From contig NZ_BLBG01000007.1 of the NCBI RefSeq assembly GCF_009687905.1, positions 1-64,000 on the forward strand: a DNA stretch of 64,000 nt, given 5' to 3'. This stretch comes from Lacticaseibacillus zhaodongensis. Lineage in GTDB: Bacteria; Bacillota; Bacilli; Lactobacillales; Lactobacillaceae. Position numbers and translations under genes: made by a program. The notes below the pieces were generated by a model. The model searched no databases. It was not told the DNA's origin and saw nothing but the letters and a program-made list of their open reading frames with translations. This document shows, one piece after another, positions 34,173-41,457 of this stretch (its first letter is position 1; the number at the start of each line of letters is the position of its first letter).

Positions 34173-34486
34173 TTGCCGGGCTGGGGGCGCATCTTCCTCC
34201 CGCTACTCTGGCGGCAGTGACAGACAGGCATGCTGGGGCCACCTTCAGGCTTGGCAAAATTCGCCAAGTCTTCCGGTTGAGCTCCGAGCCCGCCTGTGTT
34301 GATTTAGCTCTTTCGGTAAGCTTGCAGACAGTGCCAATACTATCATTGGCGGTCTCTCCACTTTCCCCGAACAATGAAGTTAGTAGCCTTGCAAAGCCCG
34401 CAAGACAACTAACTTCATTGTTCGTTTCAGCATGGTCACTCCCACCAGCTCCGCTCCCGAAAGATGCGCCCCAGCCCTACACTGTC
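34173..34486 (-). repeat. structured 315-bp element, copy 1 (inverted)
   Basis: In minus orientation it starts GACAGTGTAGGGCTGGGGCG and ends ..CCCAGCCCGG. The ends form a long imperfect inverted repeat (GGGCTGG..GCGC..TCTT; AGTGAC..CATGCTG). Inside lie two hairpins: H1 with 17 perfect pairs CGAACAATGAAGTTAGT (34368-34384 and 34408-34424) and H2 CTTGGC/GCCAAG (34250-34268). It aligns end to end with copy 2 at 34972-35286, though the hairpin stems differ. Confidence 0.75.
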
Positions 34487-34675
34487 AATCAACAAGTACA
34501 CAGTAATTATGCTCACTGTTATCCTTAAACTCAGAGTCAGTTTTACCATCTCATTATTATTAGGACCTAAGCAATGGTGTAACGGCATGCCTCCATAATT
34601 CGGAAAGTTGCCATACAAATTGCTTGATATTGTAATTACCTAGCATTCACCTGGTAATTTAGAGCGTCCAAATAG

Positions 34676-34765
34676 GGCGGTGGGGGTATTTACTCCCGCT
34701 GCGTCACGGGGCAGCTCCATGCACCGGGTCGCGTGTCTCCGCTCCGTAGACACCCTCACCGCCCA
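34676..34765. repeat. GC-rich hairpin element between the two structured copies
   Basis: Outer arms GGGCGGTG / CACCGCCC (34676-34765) enclose GTGTCT / AGACAC with loop CCGCTCCGT. The left arm resembles GGGCGGTGGGTG just after the Lsa gene (34161-34172). No gene is visible between 34146 and 35314. Confidence 0.55.
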
Positions 34766-34971
34766 ACATGGATGTACTTATACCACACAGTGCTTATTAA
34801 TTGCCTAAAGAACCAAAAAACGCGAAATGGTCTTACGCATTATAGAAGGCTAGGCCAAATTGACGATATTCCTACTTGTTCAAATAGGAGAGACCCTAGC
34901 GATTGATGGTACAGCAATATTAACCTCGAGTGCGCCCGGACGGTGAACATTACGCTTTGTGGTTATCAACC

Positions 34972-35286
34972 GACAGTGTAGGGCTGGGCGCGCCTCTTCT
35001 GGAATGAAGCTGGCGGGAGTGACCATGCTGAAACGACAAATAGTAGTGGTATTCCTGCGGGTCTTGCGGGTGTACCACTACTATTTGTCGGGGATAGCGG
35101 AGAGACCGCCAATGATGTTAAAAATACTGCTAGTTAGCTTGCCAGGCCCAGATAGAAAACACGGGCGGGCTAGTAGCTAAGGAGGAAGCTTTGACCCGGG
35201 CCTGGTCAAAGCTGGATCCGTGCCCCAGCATGCCTGTCGTCACTGCCACCAGCGAAATGGAGGAAGACGCACGACCAGCCCGACAG
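34972..35286 (+). repeat. structured 315-bp element, copy 2
   Basis: Starts GACAGTGTAGGGCTGGGCGC and ends CCAGCCCGACAG. Conserved with copy 1: GGGAGTGACCATGCTGAAACG before H1, CGGGGA and GGAGAGACCGCCAATGAT after it, and CCCCAGCATGCCTGTC near the end. H1 is 17 perfect pairs GACAAATAGTAGTGGTA (35035-35051 and 35073-35089); H2 is AGCTTTGACC/GGTCAAAGCT (35187-35213). Both stems are unlike those of copy 1 yet fully paired. The 74-codon open frame inside is not conserved in copy 1. Confidence 0.75.
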
Positions 35287-35314
35287 TTTCCAGACAGACA
35301 GCCGTAGCTTTTGC

Positions 35315-37930
35315 TTATTCGCGGGCTGCTAGTGCTTCGAGCATGTCCACATGTTTCAACCGGACATGCGTCACGTACATGACGATGGCGGTAAACACCG
35401 CCGTCAGGATGGTCGCCGCCACGTAGCCCTCCCAACCGATGATCACGGGGAAAACAATCGTGTCGGATGCAGCTTGCTGCAGAATGAAACGGGTCAGTAC
35501 TTGACCCACCCCGAAACTGCAGATAATGCCGACAATGGTGAGAACAATGTTTTCCCGGCCAACGTAGAGTGTGACCTCACCATCATAGAAGCCCAGCACC
35601 TTGATGGTCGACAGTTCGCGCATGCGTTCGGAAACATTGATATTGGTCAGGTTGTAAAGCACAACGAAGGACAACAATCCCGACAGCAAGATCATGATGA
35701 GGACAACTGAATTGAGGCTCTTGCTCATATCTTGAATGGTGCTCAGCGAATCACTCATGTAGCTAGTATTAACCGCACCACCACGACTGAGTAACTGCCG
35801 GGCTAGTTGCCGCTCCGCGGACTTGCGCATGTGCTTAGTTTTGACCAGCAGGCTGTTGCGAGGCACCGGCTTGCCCCATGTGTGCTGGTATGCGGCTGGA
35901 CTCATGTAGAGAAAGTGCCCGGTGTAGTTGCGGCTGACCGCGGCCACCCGGACGGAAACACTGCGGCCAGCGCTGTTTTTGACACTGATCCGGCTGCCAG
36001 TCTGGGCGTGCAAAATGTCCGCCGCCTTTTGCGTCAGCACCACGCCGCGCTTCGGTAGCTGAATGTGCCTACCACGCATCGTGTCTAAGCGGACGTATTC
36101 GCGCCAATTCTTGCTGCTGCTAGGGGCAATCATGGTCACACTCGCGACGCTGTTGCCTTTCCGCGCCAAGGTCACCACGTCGCTGGCGGCACTCCGCGTA
36201 CTCTTGTAGGCTGCATTTTGGCGCAGGACGTGCTTGGCCTTGCTTGCGGACGCCGGCTTGTCCAGGCGCACGGTGGCCTGATAACGCAAAACTCCGCCAA
36301 ACTGCGCCGCCGAGCTGCCCACAATCGAATCGCGGATGCCAAAACCCGTCAGAATTAGTCCGGCCCCACCAGCGATGCCAATGATGGTCATGAACATCCG
36401 TGACTTGAAGCGGAACAGATTACGCATGGACACCTTCGTATTAAAGGAGAAACGCCGCCAGAGGGGCCGAATCCGCTCGAGCAGAATTTTCTTGCCGTTT
36501 TTGGGTGCTTTGGGCAGCATTAGTTCCGCCGGCTTGGTTGCCAGTTCGCTTGGTGCCACCACGGCCACGGCACCAACCGTGGCGAGCAGCGCCATCAATG
36601 TCGCCAGCCCAATGTCGCCCCACTGCGGCAAGATGACCTGCGTGGTGAAGATGTTGGCCTTGCTGATAAGGAGCACAAAGCGGACCAAGCCCTGTTGCCC
36701 AATGAGCACGCCCAAAATCGTGCCAATGATGGCCGCAAACAGTCCGTACAGGAAGTAGTTCCGAGCAATTGCCGCCCCAGAATAACCTAGGGCTTTCAAA
36801 GTGCCCAGCTGCGTCCGGTCTTCAGTCACCATCCGGCTAACGGTCGTGAAGGTGATGAGTGCCGCAATTAGGAAGAAGAAAACGGGGAACACGTCCCCGA
36901 TGGCCGCGATGCGGTCAGCCGAGGAGCCGTAGTCACTGAAGCCAATCAGGTCGCTGCGCTCGGCGTAAGTGAAATCAACCTTGGGGATGGCTCGCACGAC
37001 CCGCGCGTGCGCACTCGTCAGTTGCCGCTGGGCCGCGGCTAGTTGCTGGCTTTGTGCGGTCAACGTGGCCGCCGCTCCCGGCATGCCGGCCGCAGCCTGC
37101 TGCGCCTGCGTCAGCTTTGCTTTTTGTGCGTCCAGCTGTGCCTGCTGCTTAGCTAACGGTGCCAATGCCTGCTGGCGCAGCTCGGTCCTGCGCGCGCTGG
37201 CCCGCCCAGCAAACGCTCGCTGTAGGTCGCGCCGCTTGCTGGCGACCGCATGCTTATAGGCAGCGCCATATGTATCACCAGCCGGCCGCTGCTTGAGGCG
37301 CAGGGCAATGCTGGTATACACGTTCAGCTTGAGATTGCGCTGCTGCGTGTACGCAAAATAGGCGACCGTCCCGCTACCAATATTGGCATTGCCCCGGTCG
37401 TAATTATTATTGATGTAAAGTGGCGAGTCCGCAAAGCCGACAATCGTATAACTGCGGCGGCGCAAAGTTTTGGTCGGTTTCAGTGTGAACCGCCCGCCAA
37501 GCTTGTAATTACCGTATTCTCGGGCGTGTTGATCCAGCACGATTTGGTCCCGCTGCTGCGGCAGGTGACCACTGCGCATGATCAAGCGGTTGAGCCCCCG
37601 ATTGTTCCGGTAGCCCAGCACGTTAACAACGGACTCATCCCCCTGCGCAAGCGCAAAGGTGCTCTTGCTAGCGGCAACAGTGACGCCCTTAACCCGCTTG
37701 GCCCGCGCCACATCCTTTTTGGTCAGGCCGGCGGTGCTACTGACGGCCAAGTCCTCAAGCCGGGCACTGTCCAGTTGGCGAGTCGCGCTATCCCGGTAGC
37801 CCGGGCCGATGCCCTTGACCCCGACAAAAATCAGCACGCCCAGCATAATAATGAGCGTGATGGCGATGAACCGCCCCTTAGTATCCTTAATGGTGCGCCG
37901 AAGCATCCGGTTTAACATCTTATTCTGCAT
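35315..37930 (-). CDS. FtsX/MacB-like ABC transporter permease
   Basis: About 871 residues. N-terminal helix after KDTKGRFIAITLIIMLGVLIF, a large extracytoplasmic domain (about 50-350) holding an Ala/Gln-rich coiled coil (QLDAQKAKLTQAQQAA), three helices of a first FtsX domain (PVFFFLIAALITFTTVSRMV onward), a second extracytoplasmic domain and a C-terminal FtsX domain (VLYNLTNINVSERMRELSTIKVLGF). This duplicated architecture is that of large permeases acting on lipids, peptides or antimicrobials. ATG 37930 is preferred; a GTG at 37939 follows the ATPase stop directly. It is the partner of the next gene. Confidence 0.85.
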   Translation of the reverse strand: MQNKMLNRMLRRTIKDTKGRFIAITLIIMLGVLIFVGVKGIGPGYRDSATRQLDSARLEDLAVSSTAGLTKKDVARAKRVKGVTVAASKSTFALAQGDESVVNVLGYRNNRGLNRLIMRSGHLPQQRDQIVLDQHAREYGNYKLGGRFTLKPTKTLRRRSYTIVGFADSPLYINNNYDRGNANIGSGTVAYFAYTQQRNLKLNVYTSIALRLKQRPAGDTYGAAYKHAVASKRRDLQRAFAGRASARRTELRQQALAPLAKQQAQLDAQKAKLTQAQQAAAGMPGAAATLTAQSQQLAAAQRQLTSAHARVVRAIPKVDFTYAERSDLIGFSDYGSSADRIAAIGDVFPVFFFLIAALITFTTVSRMVTEDRTQLGTLKALGYSGAAIARNYFLYGLFAAIIGTILGVLIGQQGLVRFVLLISKANIFTTQVILPQWGDIGLATLMALLATVGAVAVVAPSELATKPAELMLPKAPKNGKKILLERIRPLWRRFSFNTKVSMRNLFRFKSRMFMTIIGIAGGAGLILTGFGIRDSIVGSSAAQFGGVLRYQATVRLDKPASASKAKHVLRQNAAYKSTRSAASDVVTLARKGNSVASVTMIAPSSSKNWREYVRLDTMRGRHIQLPKRGVVLTQKAADILHAQTGSRISVKNSAGRSVSVRVAAVSRNYTGHFLYMSPAAYQHTWGKPVPRNSLLVKTKHMRKSAERQLARQLLSRGGAVNTSYMSDSLSTIQDMSKSLNSVVLIMILLSGLLSFVVLYNLTNINVSERMRELSTIKVLGFYDGEVTLYVGRENIVLTIVGIICSFGVGQVLTRFILQQAASDTIVFPVIIGWEGYVAATILTAVFTAIVMYVTHVRLKHVDMLEALAARE

Positions 37931-37939
37931 CGCACGCAC

Positions 37940-38641
37940 CTACCATTCGATCTGGTCGACGGGCAACGGGTTGGCGTTGTCGGTCACGCTACGGACCTGG
38001 GCATCATTGATGTGGATCACCCGGTCGGCCATTTTGGCGATCTCGGCGTTGTGGGTGATGATGACGACCGTGGCGTTGCGCTCGTGGCTGGCACTAGCAA
38101 GCAAGCGTAGCACCGCCTTACCAGTTTGGTAATCCAGCGCGCCGGTCGGTTCGTCGCAGAGGAGCAGCTTCGGGTTTTTGGCCAGCGCCCGGGCGATTGC
38201 CACCCGCTGCTGCTCGCCACCACTAAGCTGGGCGGGGAAATTGTCCAAACGCGCACTGAGCCCCACCGACTCCAGCGTTGCCTGTGGATTCAGCGCGTCA
38301 CTAGTCAGTGCAGTGGCCATCTCCACATTTTCCAAGGTCGTCAAGTTGGGGATCAGGTTGTAGAACTGAAACACAAAGCCCACATCCTGACGCCGGTATG
38401 TAGTCAGCTGGCGGGCACTATAGGTCGCGATATCCTTGCCATCGACCACGATTTGGCCGCTGGTGGGGCTATCCATCCCGCCGAGAATGTTCAGGACGGT
38501 TGATTTACCCGCACCGCTGGGGCCCAAGATGACCGTCAGCTGGCCGCGCTCAATATCGAAGCTCAGGTCATTATTGGCGATGATTTCGGTGTCGCCCATC
38601 TGGTACTTTTTGAATTCGTGTCGCACTTCAATATATGCCAT
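37940..38641 (-). CDS. ABC transporter ATP-binding protein (MacB/LolD type)
   Basis: 233 residues: [20 protein letters not shown] (Walker A), [18 protein letters not shown] (Q-loop), [32 protein letters not shown] (signature and Walker B, shown in two parts), VIITHN (H-loop). The TLENV and GMDSPTSG stretches are characteristic of MacB/LolD ATPases, which pair with FtsX permeases. ATG 38641 follows AGGAGAAACGAT. First gene of the two-gene transporter operon. Confidence 0.92.
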   Translation of the reverse strand: MAYIEVRHEFKKYQMGDTEIIANNDLSFDIERGQLTVILGPSGAGKSTVLNILGGMDSPTSGQIVVDGKDIATYSARQLTTYRRQDVGFVFQFYNLIPNLTTLENVEMATALTSDALNPQATLESVGLSARLDNFPAQLSGGEQQRVAIARALAKNPKLLLCDEPTGALDYQTGKAVLRLLASASHERNATVVIITHNAEIAKMADRVIHINDAQVRSVTDNANPLPVDQIEW

Positions 38642-38966
38642 ATCGTTTCTCCTGTTCACGGTCAAAACGGACCCTGCCGCCGTTCAGCCACGTAGTTTGT
38701 AATAAGTATATACCACGCATTGCCCAAAAGTGCGGGGGTTCCGGGTGACAGCTACCAAAATTAGTACGACTGGTCGCTACAGCAATGATTGGCATGTTCT
38801 TAGCCAAGCACGTTTGTTATCATTAATACGTTGGCTACCAGAAGCTGACCCGTACCTAGCAAAATGCCGCTACGCCCTTGCGCCGCCGTTTGGCCGGGGG
38901 TAGGCTTGTTTTAATTCGTGGCGTCACCCAGCGGCGTCACACCTGAACTTCAGCGGAGGAATTTTC

Positions 38967-40613
38967 GTGAATAAACGTGTACTTAACAACGCCATTGTCA
39001 TTACATATCTGCTCGTCATCAGCCTGCTGTTTTGCTTTCCCCTTTTTAATAGTGGACTGGCGGGCCCCCAGGACACCCGTTTTCACCTCGGGCGCATCTT
39101 GAGCATGGGCAACGTGTGGCACAGTCCGGTCAACTTCTTGACCTTTGCCCACCACGGTAACATGATCAACCCTTATTACCCCTGGCTGACCATTTACCCA
39201 GCCTACTTACTGGTCAAACTGACCGGGAGCCTGGCAACGGGTTACAAGCTGTTCATTGTGCTGATCACTTTCCTCACCGCGGTCAGTGCTTACTACTCCT
39301 TCATGGCCATGAAGCACCAGCGCACTGCCGCCCTCGTTTTTGCGTCTGTCTACACCTTCGCGGCTTACCGGTCGGTTAACGTCTTCCTGCGCGGGGCGCT
39401 GGGCGAGACACTTTGCGCACTGTTTTTGCCGATCGCCTTTCTGGGTCTCTACCAAGTGCTCCGCGGCAACTGGCGCAAATGGCCGCTACTAACTGCGGGG
39501 ATGACCCTGATTTTGTACACGCACTTGCTGACGGTCGCACTCAGCGTTATTCTCTGCGCCATCTTCGCCGTCCTCGCACTGCCCCAGATGGACCACCGCC
39601 TGCAGCGCATCACGGCCGGGATCAAGGCAGCCGGAATGACCGTACTGCTGAGCCTGGCCTTTATCCTGCCCTTCTTGCAGATGTCCCGCGCGCAGAAGGT
39701 TGCGCTGCCCGTCCGCCACTTACTCGAACGCGGCGTCCTGAGCCCGAGTGCTCTGTTCACCAGTTCGTTGAACAACGATTGGAGTCACTACGGCTTGGGC
39801 ATCACCGTGCTCATCGCACTCATTTACGCATTAACGCAGTTCCGCAAACTAAATGGTGTCGAGCGCACCCTACTAGCCACGGCACTGGGGATGATTTTGC
39901 TGCTGACCACCCTGTTCCCAATTGCCTTGTTTGATAAGACCCCAGTCGCCAGCATCCAGTTCATCTGGCGGCTCAACGCCTTCACGACCCTGTTCGTGCT
40001 CTACATTGCCTGCAGCCACCTGCCCGCGGTCCACAGCCCTTACGCTTATGGCCTCACGCTGTTACTGCTGACGGGCGCACTACTGAGCGTCCACTACACC
40101 AGCTTCCACGCCGTGCGTGCCCAAACCGCAATGTTCTTCCCCTCTGGCTTGGTTTATAACGACAACGAGCTCGAAGGCAAAATGCAAAACTACGCCCACG
40201 AGGATTACCGCCCAGACGGTGCGTTGAACCCCGCCTACGTGACCGACTTTCGGCCGCGCCTCGCCGGCAAGGTCCAAAAGCTGCACGCCCACTACACGCA
40301 AAACACCGCCAGTTTCACCGTCACGAACCACGGTCGAAGCGGCCAGGTCCTGCGCACCAGCGTCTACCGTTACGCTTCCCAATTGGTAAAACTCAACGGT
40401 AAGCCAATCGCGACCAGCAGCGTTGATGGCATGACGGGCGTACGTCTGCCCCACGGCACGGCACACATTACCATCACCTACCGCAATTCACGAACAACCA
40501 TTTTTGCCCGCATCATTAGTTTGGTGACGCTCATTCTCTGGGGCCTGTTCCCGGTCCTGCGGCGCCGCTACCTCACACCAAGCATGCGTAAACCCAAACA
40601 CGCCAGTATCTAA
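38967..40613 (+). CDS. polytopic membrane protein, GT-C/6-pyruvoyl-tetrahydropterin synthase-related family
   Basis: 548 residues with about 11 transmembrane helices in the first 370 residues, then an extracytoplasmic domain (about 375-510) and a final helix. An acidic loop motif GPQDTRFHLGRILSMGN follows helix 1; the DxxxHLxR pattern is typical of the PTPS-related (YfhO-like) GT-C membrane family, probably glycosyltransferases using lipid-linked sugars at the outer face. GTG 38967 follows CGGAGGAATTTTC. Monocistronic with a terminator; substrate unknown. Confidence 0.8.
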   Translation: MNKRVLNNAIVITYLLVISLLFCFPLFNSGLAGPQDTRFHLGRILSMGNVWHSPVNFLTFAHHGNMINPYYPWLTIYPAYLLVKLTGSLATGYKLFIVLITFLTAVSAYYSFMAMKHQRTAALVFASVYTFAAYRSVNVFLRGALGETLCALFLPIAFLGLYQVLRGNWRKWPLLTAGMTLILYTHLLTVALSVILCAIFAVLALPQMDHRLQRITAGIKAAGMTVLLSLAFILPFLQMSRAQKVALPVRHLLERGVLSPSALFTSSLNNDWSHYGLGITVLIALIYALTQFRKLNGVERTLLATALGMILLLTTLFPIALFDKTPVASIQFIWRLNAFTTLFVLYIACSHLPAVHSPYAYGLTLLLLTGALLSVHYTSFHAVRAQTAMFFPSGLVYNDNELEGKMQNYAHEDYRPDGALNPAYVTDFRPRLAGKVQKLHAHYTQNTASFTVTNHGRSGQVLRTSVYRYASQLVKLNGKPIATSSVDGMTGVRLPHGTAHITITYRNSRTTIFARIISLVTLILWGLFPVLRRRYLTPSMRKPKHASI

Positions 40614-40621
40614 AAAACACG

Positions 40622-40662
40622 AAAAAGGAAGCTCGCATAATCTTAGCGAACTTCCTTTTTTT
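40622..40662. terminator. terminator after the GT-C-like gene
   Basis: AAAAAGGAAGcTCGC / GCGAaCTTCCTTTTT stem with nine-base loop and T-run. Confidence 0.9.
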
Positions 40663-40695
40663 AATAACTTACATTTTTAAGCGAGTCGAACCCAT

Positions 40696-40920
40696 CTAAT
40701 CAACTGGGGCCACGTCACAAGCCCGCATGCCGCCGGTAGCGTGCATGTAGTTGTGACTCGTTTGCTGAATATTGAAACGGACCTTCAGCCCAGCTTCAGG
40801 ATAACGAACTCCGTTACCCAACACCGCCGAATAAGGCATGAAGACTTCCATTCCGTCATCAGTGCTAATCATTCCATAACCTTTATCTAGGCTAAACCAT
40901 TCAACCGTTCCGTCCGTCAT
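40696..40920 (-). CDS. divergent cold-shock-like protein
   Basis: 74 residues, CSD fold recognisable from GTVEWFSLDKGYGMISTDDG and VFMPYSAV. RNP1 normally reads KGFGFI and RNP2 VFVHFSA; here they are KGYGMI and VFMPYSA, with the central histidine and two aromatic residues replaced, so nucleic-acid binding may be altered. It also has an unusual tail (HNYMHATGGMRACDVAP). ATG follows AGGGGTTTAAC. Preceded by a long structured 5' leader, a known feature of cold-shock genes. Confidence 0.82.
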   Translation of the reverse strand: MTDGTVEWFSLDKGYGMISTDDGMEVFMPYSAVLGNGVRYPEAGLKVRFNIQQTSHNYMHATGGMRACDVAPVD

Positions 40921-41108
40921 GTTAAACCCCTGCCTCTCGGTGTGATTTAACCTAAACTAATACTCCCAACAAGGCGCTCTCAAAAGGAAACTTTACGCAT
41001 TGGTGGTAGTAATCGTGTACCAATCAATCCCCCACAGATCGTGTCATAACTGGCATCCGCGCTTACGAACACACAGTTAAAGATTGGTACACTTTGACTT
41101 ACACTTAA
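40921..41108 (-). promoter_or_regulatory. structured 5' leader of the cold-shock-like gene
   Basis: About 185 nt between the promoter and the start codon. GTGTACCAATC / GATTGGTACAC form perfect 11-bp arms (about 41014-41084) of a large hairpin with an inner AACTG/CAGTT stem. No reading frame. Long folded leaders of csp mRNAs act as thermosensors in other bacteria. Confidence 0.5.
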
Positions 41109-41137
41109 TTTATACCACTAGCTTATAACAAGTACAA
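41109..41137 (-). promoter_or_regulatory. promoter of the cold-shock-like gene
   Basis: Minus strand TTGTAC (41132-41137), 17-nt spacer, TATAAA (41109-41114). Confidence 0.65.
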
Positions 41138-41382
41138 GTATCTTTTTGCAATCTCATAATCGTTATCAAATGCTACCATAACAGAATTTGAGCACACTTT
41201 GTTTCCAGATAAAATTACGCCTGTTACACCTATCAACTACACCACAGCCGTTATTCGGAGCCCCAAACCCTTATTAGCCATGCCAGTGGCCCTGTTAACA
41301 GTTTAGCCTAGTAAGCTGATGAACCGTGCAGCCATACCGCCAGTGCTCACTGGCAACTGCAGCCAGTCTCGCAGCTCCGGAC

Positions 41383-41427
41383 AAAAAATCGCCCGCAATC
41401 ACGTACTTCACGTGACTGCAGACGATT
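41383..41427 (-). terminator. terminator of the P-type ATPase gene
   Basis: Minus-strand arms AATCG..GTCACGTG / CACGTGAT..CGATT with six T beyond. Confidence 0.8.
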
Positions 41428-41457
41428 CTCATGCAAACATTTTGTTAATTCTAAATG

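Noticed and set aside
34959-35180. 74-codon open frame in copy 2 of the structured element
   Set aside because: Not conserved in copy 1, no ribosome-binding site, crosses the variable hairpin.
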